Source of the DNA: Nitrospina sp.
GTDB taxonomy: Bacteria > Nitrospinota > Nitrospinia > Nitrospinales > Nitrospinaceae
Length of the DNA: 8,835 nucleotides
Direction of reading: 5' to 3'
Assembly: GCA_004357365.1 (NCBI GenBank)
Contig: SMVT01000117.1
Span: 1 to 8,835, forward strand
In this document: piece after piece, positions 1-6,577 of the stretch
Layout: each line of letters starts with the position of its first letter
Position numbering within the stretch: the stretch's first letter is position 1
Notes under the pieces: generated by a model
Seen by the model: the letters and a program-made list of their open reading frames with translations, nothing else
Database searches by the model: none
What the model was told of the DNA's origin: nothing
Translations under genes and position numbers: made by a program

Positions 1-225
1 GCCGCCGTGCACTTTCGGATGGAGGGTTTTGATGCGCCCGTCCATCATCTCCGGGAAGCCGGTGTAATCGGAAATGAGCGTCACCGGCACGCCGCTTTTC
101 TGGATCAACTCCGCGGTGCCACCTGTCGACAGGATTTCGATGCCCCTTTGGTGAAGTTGCCGGGCGAATTCGGCGATATCGGTTTTGTCGGACACGCTGA
201 CGAGTGCCCGTTTGATCGGCCTCAT
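1..225 (-). CDS. purH: PurH, bifunctional AICAR transformylase/IMP cyclohydrolase, 5' part only
   Basis: The first 75 codons of purH are present; the rest lies beyond the left edge. PurH carries out the last two steps of purine synthesis in the cytoplasm: formylation of AICAR from 10-formyl-THF, then ring closure to IMP. The visible part is the N-terminal MGS-like (IMP cyclohydrolase) domain. It shows the family landmarks SVSDKT (residues 10-15), STGGT (33-37) and DYTGFPEMMDGRIKTLHPKVHGG (53-75), which are close to diagnostic. The ATG at 223-225 gives the usual short lead-in MRPIKRALVSVSDK. No clear Shine-Dalgarno precedes it, and the upstream small gene stops only 9 bp away, so translation may be coupled to that gene. 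The transformylase domain cannot be assessed. Confidence 0.95.
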   Translation of the reverse strand, partial: MRPIKRALVSVSDKTDIAEFARQLHQRGIEILSTGGTAELIQKSGVPVTLISDYTGFPEMMDGRIKTLHPKVHGG

Positions 226-234
226 GTGACGAAT

Positions 235-417
235 TTAGATTCGATAGTCTTTCTTTTTAGGTGGGGTTTTGCTGATCAGAAAACTCGGCGTCATCAGTTG
301 GATTAATTTCAACATCCAGACGGGAAAGGACCCGTAACTTTCCAGGAGGCCGGGTTCTCGGGATTCGGGTTTGGCCCCCGGGGGTTTGCCTTCTCTGGTT
401 TCAGGACTTTCGGCCAT
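235..417 (-). CDS. Small hypothetical protein (60 aa) upstream of purH
   Basis: I do not recognise this protein. The frame opens at 450, but the internal ATG at 415-417 is preferred because GAGGA lies about 5 nt upstream of it; this gives 60 residues. The N-terminal half is Pro/Gly/Glu-rich and probably disordered (PETREGKPPGAKPESREPG). It is followed by a hydrophobic or amphipathic segment (FPVWMLKLIQLMTPSFLI, residues about 31-48) and a basic tail ending PPKKKDYRI. The segment could associate with a membrane but is interrupted by a lysine and a glutamine. The stop lies 9 bp before the purH ATG on the same strand, so the two are probably cotranscribed. Evidence that it is real is the ribosome binding site and tight spacing, not homology. 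Confidence 0.5.
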   Translation of the reverse strand: MAESPETREGKPPGAKPESREPGLLESYGSFPVWMLKLIQLMTPSFLISKTPPKKKDYRI

Positions 418-478
418 GGGTTCCTCGAAAAACGGTTTCAATAGATTCAAAAAGGGGTGCGCTGTTCGGCGGAGAATA

Positions 479-507
479 ACTATATCACTCTTTTGATTTG
501 ATTTGAA
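479..507 (-). promoter_or_regulatory. Candidate sigma-70 promoter for the small gene and purH
   Basis: Read on the minus strand there is TTCAAA (plus 502-507), a 17-bp spacer and TATAGT (plus 479-484): 4/6 and 5/6 matches to the consensus. It lies about 60 bp upstream of the ATG at 417. A 6-bp AT inverted repeat (GAAATT/AATTTC, 505-519) overlaps the -35 and could be an operator or chance. Just beyond is a perfect 10-bp GC palindrome at 522-531, with no T-run to make it a terminator. Confidence 0.35.
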
Positions 508-574
508 ATTAATAATTTCCGGCGGCGCCGCGCAGACCGCATCCGTTCCCGCCCCCCGAGATGGAAAATCCCCT

Positions 575-2380
575 TTATTTCAGCAACAGACCCCGGGTGA
601 ACTGCCACTCGATGGTCTTTTTAGGATCGAGCCGCCCGAACTGCGTCCCAAGCATGTGAACGCATTCCTGAAGCAGTTGGTCCAGCCGCTCGCGGTCCTC
701 ACCGGTCCAGGCGAGCGACGTGGTGAGGAGCCGCTCCTTGAATGCCTTCACTATGTCTTCATTCACCACCCGCGACTCATCCTTGAAAATCCCGACATGA
801 AAAATAATCTGTAAAAACGAGCGGGCCCCTTCCGGTAACAGCGGCTGGCAGCCGATCTCCTTGAACAGGGCGAAACGGGCCAGCGCCGTCAGCGTCAGCA
901 TCTTGATGTCCAGGTCTTCCTTGTTTTCGGGAAAGCGGGCTTCTTCCAGATATTGGCTGATTTGCTCAAGCGACAATCCCAGGCTTTGCCGGGCGAACCG
1001 GACATAAAAATTAGCCAGGTTCAAAAAGTTTTCAAGAGTCTGGATGTCCTGCAGGGACTCCAGGTTTCTCCATTGAATATTGGTTTCAGCCTCTTCCGGT
1101 TCCTCGGTGAAGGTCACCCCAATTTCGGGAAAGCGTGAAACAGCGGCGGCCAGATGATCCATATAACCCGGCGTGAGGACCTGCTCCAGCAGGAGCCCGT
1201 GTTCCTTCACCAGCTTTTCGCCTTCCCACTTGAGGCGCATGACACCCGCGTAACCCACCTGAAAGAGCGACTGCATCCAGGTCTGGTTCAACAGCGCCTC
1301 CCCTTTGGCGATGTCTCCCCCTGCGCCCAACTCCAGCCCGATATTGATATAACCGAGCACCTTGCGCATGATTTCGTGGCGGATGTCGATGTGGGTGAAA
1401 TCCTGCCGGTCGGCCACCATCACCTTGTTGGCGACGTACATCAGCTCCCAGCAGAGGGCGTTCACCCGCTTGTGGTTTTTCAGCATGGCCAGGCATTGCC
1501 CGAAAAACGTGGCTGGATCGGTATCCGCCAGCGGATAGACCGGGGCCATCGCATAGGCCGAGCCCTGTTCCTCAAACGCTTCCTGAGGGGCTGCGTCAAG
1601 TTTCAGGGAATCGGAATCCAGCAGGCTGTAAACCCCTATCGCTTCCTCATAACCCACTATCCCCTTTTCTTCGACACGGGACCGCCACCAGCGGTAGGCC
1701 ACCTCCACCGTGGGAGTGATCGGATACCAGATCACCGCCTCCATCAGGGCGAAAAACACTTTCTGATGATCGGCGTATAGAAGCTTGAACAGGTTCTTCA
1801 ACAGCGGAGCGGCATCCGGAACTTTTACGAAAATGTCGAATACCCCGTCCAAAGTGAAATGCTCCAGATCTTCGACGCCATCATACTGATCGGTCATCTC
1901 GTCCGGCTTGAAGACTTTGATGAGGGATTGCAGGACCATCACCTTTAGATCGAAGTCCTCGGTCAGAATCCAGTCGAGGAGTAGCTGGTCGTTGGCCTTC
2001 GCCACCCATCGCAACCAGTCCAAGGCGTTTTGCGGCACAAATTTGTCGCCCCGCCACCATTCCATGTCAAAGACATACTGCAACTGTTTCGTCGACAGAA
2101 GGGCCAACACCGGAATCGCGTCCTCCTCGCCGATTTCCTTGATCATGTAATAAATATCCTCTTCCGGCAACAGACGCACCACTTGCTCCGTCTGGCGGGA
2201 CAATATCAACAGGTCCAGCTGTTCCTGGCCCCGCAACATCTGGACGGACCGCACCTGTTCCGCAACGGACATTCGGGCCAAAGCCTCTTCCACTTTGTCT
2301 GGGTGGGATTTGATCCATTCCAACGGAAACGGAAATTGTTCCAAAGGCAGGCTTGGATCTATATTTTTTTTACTGGTCAT
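575..2380 (-). CDS. DUF6178-like protein of unknown function
   Basis: This is a 601-residue soluble-looking protein without signal peptide or membrane segment, rich in acidic amphipathic helices and tryptophan. Its N-terminal third matches what I remember of the DUF6178 family: an LLPEEDIYYMIKEIGEEDAI block (residues 70-89), TKQLQYVFDMEWW (97-109) and NALDWLRWV (118-126), followed by repeated helical segments. No catalytic motif or metal-binding cluster is apparent, and no function is established for the family as far as I know. The ATG at 2378-2380 is preceded by GGAGGA (plus 2393-2398) with a rather long 12-nt spacer; no alternative start codon lies nearer. It is transcribed divergently from the kinase-regulator pair, sharing about 230 bp of upstream DNA. 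It is about 160 bp upstream of the small gene/purH unit with no convincing terminator between. Reading frame and start are secure; the family call is from memory. Confidence 0.8.
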   Translation of the reverse strand: MTSKKNIDPSLPLEQFPFPLEWIKSHPDKVEEALARMSVAEQVRSVQMLRGQEQLDLLILSRQTEQVVRLLPEEDIYYMIKEIGEEDAIPVLALLSTKQLQYVFDMEWWRGDKFVPQNALDWLRWVAKANDQLLLDWILTEDFDLKVMVLQSLIKVFKPDEMTDQYDGVEDLEHFTLDGVFDIFVKVPDAAPLLKNLFKLLYADHQKVFFALMEAVIWYPITPTVEVAYRWWRSRVEEKGIVGYEEAIGVYSLLDSDSLKLDAAPQEAFEEQGSAYAMAPVYPLADTDPATFFGQCLAMLKNHKRVNALCWELMYVANKVMVADRQDFTHIDIRHEIMRKVLGYINIGLELGAGGDIAKGEALLNQTWMQSLFQVGYAGVMRLKWEGEKLVKEHGLLLEQVLTPGYMDHLAAAVSRFPEIGVTFTEEPEEAETNIQWRNLESLQDIQTLENFLNLANFYVRFARQSLGLSLEQISQYLEEARFPENKEDLDIKMLTLTALARFALFKEIGCQPLLPEGARSFLQIIFHVGIFKDESRVVNEDIVKAFKERLLTTSLAWTGEDRERLDQLLQECVHMLGTQFGRLDPKKTIEWQFTRGLLLK

Positions 2381-2420
2381 ACTGAATTTAAATCCTCCAA
2401 TCGGGGTATTATCAAAAGTT

Positions 2421-2466
2421 TTGAGAAGCTAGGAAATAACACCCTATTAAAGTAACATGAAATGTT
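2421..2466 (+). promoter_or_regulatory. Candidate promoter and small inverted repeat for the leader ORF/kinase transcript
   Basis: TTGAGA (2421-2426, 5/6 to consensus), an 18-bp spacer and TATTAA (2445-2450, 4/6) form a modest sigma-70-like promoter. Initiation would fall near 2457, inside the inverted repeat AACAT-gaa-ATGTT (2454-2466), which could act as an operator. This would place the leader ORF ATG about 45 nt into the transcript. The region is AT-rich, so chance matches are likely. Confidence 0.3.
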
Positions 2467-2503
2467 CCTTAATCATTAAATGTCTAATTTTAAAGGATTT
2501 ATC

Positions 2504-2605
2504 ATGCTTTCGGTCAGATTTTATTTTGCGTATCCCGTAAAATACTATAGTATCTGCTTGAAACTCCTCCTGATCCGGCAGATATTCGAGACTATTATTA
2601 ACTAA
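2504..2605 (+). CDS. 33-residue leader ORF immediately upstream of the sensor kinase
   Basis: An ATG at 2504-2506 is preceded by AAAGGA (2492-2497) with an ideal 6-nt spacer, and opens a 33-codon frame ending TAA at 2603-2605. The predicted peptide starts MLSVRFYFAYPVKYYSICL and ends RQIFETIIN: aromatic, hydrophobic and moderately basic, not a typical coding composition. The stop is separated from the kinase ATG (2608) by two bases, giving TAATAATG. The kinase itself has no Shine-Dalgarno, so termination-reinitiation on this leader ORF is a plausible way to translate it. Codon order shows no run of one amino acid to suggest classical attenuation. The peptide may have no function beyond coupling. 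Evidence is positional only; conservation is unknown. Confidence 0.5.
   Translation: MLSVRFYFAYPVKYYSICLKLLLIRQIFETIIN
2542..2553. repeat. Perfect 12-bp palindrome ATACTATAGTAT
   Basis: This self-complementary 12-mer lies 54 bp before the kinase ATG and inside the leader ORF. It contains TATAGT, a near-consensus -10 hexamer, on both strands. No convincing -35 lies at 16-18 bp on the plus strand. It could be a dimeric regulator site or a chance feature of AT-rich DNA. Confidence 0.3.
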
Positions 2606-2607
2606 TA

Positions 2608-5166
2608 ATGATCGATACCAAACTGCAAAGCAAAAATAAGGCCGCACTCCTTGAAGAGATCGAGGCGCTCCGCCGTGAAATTTCCCAGTGGCAACGGCAG
2701 GCGGTGGACTGGCAACTGAAGGAAGAAGAATTATGCCAGAAAAAGGCCGCACTCCAAAATATATTGGAAAGCCCTTCGGCGGTTTCCATTATGGGGACGG
2801 ATTTTGACGGCAACATTCTCTTCTGGAACAAAGGCTCCGAGAACATGCTGGGCTATACGGCCGAGGAGATGGTCGGCAAGGAAAGAATTTACAAACTGTA
2901 TCCCGAAGACGGAGACAGCCGGACCACCATCGAAGAGGTTCATCAATACATCCATGAAGAAAAAAAGGGCATCACCTGCGAGGTGGAGGAAATCACCAAG
3001 GACGGCCGGAAACTATGGGTTCATTTGACCCTGTCCCCGCGGTTTGATGGAGCCGGCAAAGCGATCGGGATTCTGGGCGTCGGCGAAAACATCACCGAAC
3101 GCAAAAAAGCGGAGGAAGCTCTGGCGGAACGCGTGTCTCTGGGGGAATTCGGCGCCCAGATCGGAGCGGCGTTGGCGGGCAGTACCTCGTTGCACGAGGT
3201 TCTGAATCAATGCGCCGAATCGCTGAAACATTTTTTCAATGGCGCGCTGGCCCGCATCTGGATTTTCTATCCGCACGACAAAGTGCTGGAGGTTCACGCC
3301 TCTGCCGCCGCCGAAGGCCAGGAACCCCACCCGGTGGATCCGGTGCCCTTGGGAGAAGGCATCATCGGCAAGCTGGCCAAAAAGCAAAAAGCGTATGTCA
3401 CTCACCAACCCTGTGAAGATAAGGGGCTGTCCGGCGAACGGGAATGGATGCAAACCTCCGGAGTGGTCTCCTATTTCGCCCATCCGCTGGCGACCCATCA
3501 GCAATTGCTCGGCGCGGTTGAATTGTTTTCGTTCCGTCCCCTGACCGAAACCATGCAACACACACTGTCCAGGGCGGCGGGGGAAATTTCCCTGGGCATC
3601 GACCGGGTTCGGAATTTCGAGGCCCTGCAATACAGCGAGGAACATATCCGGTCCATTCTGGTCAACGCCCTTGAAGGGATCATCACGTTTGACAAACTGG
3701 GGACCCTCAAGTCGGTCAACCCCGCGGCGGAGTCGATTTTCGGCCAACCGTCGAAAAAAGTGATTGGTAAGAACATTCGGCTGTTGATTCCCAACCTGTG
3801 TCGGGAAAGCGATTTGCGCAAAGGGCATCTGCTGGCCAGCCAACGCCAACTGATCGGGAAAGTCACCGAGATGACCGGAGAGCGCAAAAACGGCGCTCTG
3901 TTTCCCATTGATCTGTCGATCAGCGAAATTCAGATGCCCGAGCGGCGGCGGACGCCCCGCTCCGACCAGGGGCCGCGCCCGGAGCTGTACCTCGGCATGG
4001 TGCGCGACATCACCGAGCGCAAGCATTTCGAAGAGGTGTTGCGCAACGAGAGAGACTACACCGCCCGCATCATCGAGCGCACGCCGGGTCTGGTGGTGGG
4101 CTTGTCTCCGGACGGCATCACGCGCTTCATCAATCCGGCGGTGGAAAAGACCACGGGCTACCCGCCCGAGGAATTGATCGGGAAACACTGGTGGGATACG
4201 CTGTTTCCCGACCCCTCCGAACAACACAGCGAGCTGTTGCAGCAACTCAAATCCAAAGGCCCCGTCCGCAATGTGGAGCTGGAATTGCCCACCCGCTCCG
4301 GCGAAACCCGGGTGGTGGCCTGGAGCAATATCCACCGATTCGATGAAAGCGGGAAACTGGTGGAAACCATCGGATTTGGAACCGATATCACCGAGCAAAA
4401 AAAGGTGGAGCAGAACCTGATGATGGCGGCGAAAAAAGCCGAGGAATCCAACCGGCTGAAATCCGATTTTTTAAGCGTCATCTCTCACGAATTGCGGACC
4501 CCGCTGACCGTCATGCTGGGCAATACGCCCCTGTTGACCCGGGGAAACGAACTGCCCGAGCAGAATGAAATCGTTTCCATTGCGCTGGATATTGAAAACT
4601 CCGGCAAACACCTGTTGGCCCTGATCGACGATCTGCTTGATTTTTCTAAAATCGAGGCCAACAAAATGGATTTATATCCGAAATGGTTCTCCGTCAAACA
4701 GCTGGTGGAGGACGTGGTCTCCGGCTACCGGGCCATCGCCAAACAAAAGGGCCTGCCCATTGTGATGGAGCTGGAGGACCTGGAAATCTGCGCCGACACC
4801 ATCCGGATCAAACAGATTATATTCAATTTATTAAGCAACGCCTTCAAGTTCACCGACAAGGGTTCCATCAAAATCACGGTGCGCCGGGAGGGGGAGCAGG
4901 CGGTGTTCCGCGTGCAGGATACCGGCGTCGGTCTCTCCCAGGAGGACATTGGCGTGATTTTTGATTTATTTCGTCAGGTGGACGAATCACCGACACGGGC
5001 ATCTTCCGGGACGGGACTGGGATTGGCCATCGCCAAAAAACTGGTGGAAATGCATAGCGGGCGGATTTCCGTCCAAAGTATGCCCGGAGAAGGAAGTGTG
5101 TTTACATTTTGCATACCCATAGAACCACAATCAGGAGCCACGAATGAGTACCATACTGATCGTTGA
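2608..5166 (+). CDS. Soluble PAS-GAF-PAS-PAS sensor histidine kinase
   Basis: An 852-residue histidine kinase that autophosphorylates on histidine and passes the phosphate to a response regulator. Order: charged coiled coil (about 10-50), PAS1 (54-168), GAF (172-340), FixL-like PAS2 (348-470), PAS3 (485-605), HisKA and HATPase_c. Each PAS ends in the linker signature ITERKKAEEAL, ITERKHFEEVL or ITEQKKVEQNL. The H-box is SDFLSVISHELRTPLT with phospho-acceptor His627. The N-box has Asn740 and Asn744; G1 is DTGVGL (771-776), the F-box is DLFRQV, and G2 is GTGLGL (801-806). All catalytic motifs are intact. There is no signal peptide or membrane helix, so it should sense a cytoplasmic cue; ligands are unknown. 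It carries no receiver domain. An in-frame TAA three codons before ATG 2608 rules out a longer start, and no Shine-Dalgarno precedes it, which suggests coupling to the leader ORF. It overlaps the following regulator gene by 23 bp. Confidence 0.93.
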   Translation: MIDTKLQSKNKAALLEEIEALRREISQWQRQAVDWQLKEEELCQKKAALQNILESPSAVSIMGTDFDGNILFWNKGSENMLGYTAEEMVGKERIYKLYPEDGDSRTTIEEVHQYIHEEKKGITCEVEEITKDGRKLWVHLTLSPRFDGAGKAIGILGVGENITERKKAEEALAERVSLGEFGAQIGAALAGSTSLHEVLNQCAESLKHFFNGALARIWIFYPHDKVLEVHASAAAEGQEPHPVDPVPLGEGIIGKLAKKQKAYVTHQPCEDKGLSGEREWMQTSGVVSYFAHPLATHQQLLGAVELFSFRPLTETMQHTLSRAAGEISLGIDRVRNFEALQYSEEHIRSILVNALEGIITFDKLGTLKSVNPAAESIFGQPSKKVIGKNIRLLIPNLCRESDLRKGHLLASQRQLIGKVTEMTGERKNGALFPIDLSISEIQMPERRRTPRSDQGPRPELYLGMVRDITERKHFEEVLRNERDYTARIIERTPGLVVGLSPDGITRFINPAVEKTTGYPPEELIGKHWWDTLFPDPSEQHSELLQQLKSKGPVRNVELELPTRSGETRVVAWSNIHRFDESGKLVETIGFGTDITEQKKVEQNLMMAAKKAEESNRLKSDFLSVISHELRTPLTVMLGNTPLLTRGNELPEQNEIVSIALDIENSGKHLLALIDDLLDFSKIEANKMDLYPKWFSVKQLVEDVVSGYRAIAKQKGLPIVMELEDLEICADTIRIKQIIFNLLSNAFKFTDKGSIKITVRREGEQAVFRVQDTGVGLSQEDIGVIFDLFRQVDESPTRASSGTGLGLAIAKKLVEMHSGRISVQSMPGEGSVFTFCIPIEPQSGATNEYHTDR

Positions 5167-5509
5167 AGATCACGAGTTGACCCGAAAAACCCTGAATCGG
5201 CGCCTGTCCAAGGCGGGGCATTCGGTCATCGAGGCCTTAAACGGCCACTCGGGAATAGAAATGCTGCAATCCAATTCGGTGGATCTCGTCCTCATGGATT
5301 TCATGATGAAGAATATGAACGGGATTCAAACCTTCGAGCGCATGCGAGAAATCAAACCCGAGGTCCCCTGCGCGATGCTCACCGCCTACTCCCATTCTGG
5401 ATTGACCAAGCAATTTTTTGACGAGGGCGGGGCCGATTTCATGGTGAAGCCCATCGGTGAGGATTTCGAAGAACGGGTGAACGCCATTCTCGCCAAGGCC
5501 AGCGCCTGA
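5144..5509 (+). CDS. Single-domain (CheY-like) response regulator
   Basis: A 121-residue receiver domain with nothing after it. The acidic pair is Glu8-Asp9, the phospho-acceptor Asp52 (LVLMDFMM), the switch Thr80 (MLTAY) and the invariant lysine Lys102 (MVKPIG); the set is complete, so it should be phosphorylatable. The ATG at 5144-5146 lies within the last codons of the kinase gene and has its own AGGAG about 6 nt upstream, so the pair is translated as one operon and is almost surely cognate. With no DNA-binding or enzymatic output, it must act by protein contact, as a phosphorelay intermediate, or as a phosphate sink. It converges on pgeF with only 21 bp between stops, and I see no terminator hairpin there. 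Confidence 0.93.
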   Translation: MSTILIVEDHELTRKTLNRRLSKAGHSVIEALNGHSGIEMLQSNSVDLVLMDFMMKNMNGIQTFERMREIKPEVPCAMLTAYSHSGLTKQFFDEGGADFMVKPIGEDFEERVNAILAKASA

Positions 5510-5530
5510 GCATCCGCCCACCCGATCCCT

Positions 5531-6316
5531 TCAGGTTGCCGTGCGCAGCATGGCCAGGCTGACGGTTCTTCCGGTCGTTCCCTCCTTGCGGTAGGAATAC
5601 CACCGGTCATTATTGCAGGAAGTGCATTCCCCCGAGTGATGAATGTGTTCCTTTAATACCCCGGCACGCACCGCATCGGCTTCGTTGGCTTTCAGGAGGT
5701 CCAGCATGTACCGGCCCGGAGAACGGCCGGTCACGAACCTCTCCCATTCCGGATAATTCTTCCGGAACGGCTCGATGCAGGGTTCATCCACCTCGTAACA
5801 ACAGCCCCCGATCGCGGGCCCCAGGGCCATCCGCACATTTCCGGGATGCGACCCGTAAACTTTTGATAAAATTGATATTGTCTTAGCGACGAGGTTCATC
5901 TGGGAGCCCTTCCGGCCGGCATGAACCACCCCGGCGACCTGCCTTTCGGGGTCGTAAAGAATCACCGGAACGCAATCGGCGGTCAGTACCGCAATGGGTT
6001 TGTCCTTAAGGTGCGTGATCATCGCATCCGCCTCCTCCCGCTCCGTCTGATCGGCGGAAACTTCCGGATCATCCAGAACAAACACCCGGTCGCCATGCAC
6101 CTGTTTCACAAAAAAGATTTCCTTCGAAGGTATATTCAAACTTTCAAGCAGGCATTGCCGGTGCTGTTCCGAGGACCGGGGGTCGGTCCGCCGCCCCAAC
6201 AACAAATCTTCCGGGACGCCCCCGTCACGCTCGAAACTCCGCAGACTGAAGGCATGGAGCAGGCGGCTGGAATCTCCAAAACCGTCAATCGAATGCGTTT
6301 GAAGAGAAAAATTCAT
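5531..6316 (-). CDS. pgeF: PgeF/YfiH laccase-domain protein (purine nucleoside phosphorylase / peptidoglycan editing factor)
   Basis: A 261-residue member of the YfiH/LACC1 (DUF152) family, once called polyphenol oxidases. Members are reported to act as purine nucleoside phosphorylase/deaminase, and the E. coli protein to keep L-Ser out of peptidoglycan precursors. The three metal-site residues are His74 (KQVHGD), Cys115 (TADCVPV) and His132 (VVHAGRKG). Other landmarks are GPAIGGCCYEV and the C-terminal TSCNNDRWYSYRKEGTTGR. The block usually written HAGWRG reads HAGRKG here. The frame stays open to 6412, but the extra 32 residues are low-complexity Phe/Ile/Lys encoded by AT-rich DNA that contains a TATAAT box. 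ATG 6314-6316 with GGA about 8 nt upstream gives the family's normal length. It is a single gene with its own promoter, convergent with the regulator gene. Confidence 0.92.
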   Translation of the reverse strand: MNFSLQTHSIDGFGDSSRLLHAFSLRSFERDGGVPEDLLLGRRTDPRSSEQHRQCLLESLNIPSKEIFFVKQVHGDRVFVLDDPEVSADQTEREEADAMITHLKDKPIAVLTADCVPVILYDPERQVAGVVHAGRKGSQMNLVAKTISILSKVYGSHPGNVRMALGPAIGGCCYEVDEPCIEPFRKNYPEWERFVTGRSPGRYMLDLLKANEADAVRAGVLKEHIHHSGECTSCNNDRWYSYRKEGTTGRTVSLAMLRTAT

Positions 6317-6374
6317 AAAAATTTCCAAAAAAAATGAAAAAAATTTTACTCGGTCAAAATCGTCTATCCAGTGG

Positions 6375-6383
6375 ATTATAACA
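6375..6383 (-). promoter_or_regulatory. Extended -10 promoter of pgeF
   Basis: The minus strand reads TGT-TATAAT, a perfect extended -10 (TGn plus consensus hexamer). A recognisable -35 is absent; the upstream position is an A/T tract (6384-6407) that could act as an UP-like element. Initiation near 6368 would give a leader of about 50 nt before ATG 6316. Confidence 0.5.
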
Positions 6384-6412
6384 ATAATTTTTTTCTTAAA
6401 AAAATTTATCAT

Positions 6413-6441
6413 ACCCTTGATCAGCCAGTGCTGGCAAGGGT
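6413..6441. repeat. Inverted repeat (7-bp stem) in the pgeF upstream region
   Basis: ACCCTTG (6413-6419) pairs perfectly with CAAGGGT (6435-6441), and CCAG/CTGG inside the loop can pair as well. On the minus strand a run of seven T follows about 8 nt after the stem, so it could stop minus-strand readthrough before the pgeF promoter. The distance is longer than in a classical intrinsic terminator. Confidence 0.35.
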
Positions 6442-6494
6442 TTCCCGCCGTCTCGTTATTTTCTTGTTAACACATACCGGTCGACTACGACATC

Positions 6495-6511
6495 CGGCGG
6501 AGACCCCGCCG
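6495..6511. repeat. Short GC-rich hairpin CGGCGG/CCGCCG
   Basis: A perfect 6-bp all-GC stem with a 5-nt loop, about 35 bp before the -35 of the basic-peptide promoter. No T-run follows on either strand, so it is not a terminator by itself. Its role is unknown. Confidence 0.35.
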
Positions 6512-6544
6512 AATCGCCAGAACCCTTTCTGAATCAATATACTC

Positions 6545-6572
6545 TTGACATTAATGGTGTATAGAATAAAAT
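6545..6572 (+). promoter_or_regulatory. Strong sigma-70-type promoter of the basic-peptide gene
   Basis: A perfect TTGACA (6545-6550), a 16-bp spacer and TAAAAT (6567-6572, 5/6) make this the best promoter match in the window. Initiation would fall near 6579, at the base of the leader hairpin, about 50 nt before the start codon. It indicates that the small gene is its own transcription unit. Confidence 0.7.
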
Positions 6573-6577
6573 ACTTT

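Noticed and set aside
522..531. GC palindrome downstream of the DUF6178-like gene considered as a terminator
   Set aside because: It is a 10-bp palindrome with no loop and no following T-run on the minus strand.
1154..1780. 208-codon open frame on the plus strand inside the DUF6178-like gene
   Set aside because: It is antisense to a continuous, family-consistent frame, has no recognisable domain and is rich in His, Leu and Pro as expected for a shadow frame.
3013..4398. Long open frame (461 codons) on the minus strand opposite the kinase
   Set aside because: It lies entirely antisense to a kinase frame with intact PAS, GAF and linker motifs. Its product (His/Arg/Phe/Gly-rich, no recognisable domain) is a typical GC-skew shadow.
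6317..6412. N-terminal 32-residue extension of PgeF from the ATG at 6412, resembling a membrane anchor
   Set aside because: It is low-complexity Phe/Ile/Lys from AT-rich DNA, overlaps a perfect extended -10 promoter, and would make the protein longer than the family norm. The ATG at 6316 fits better.
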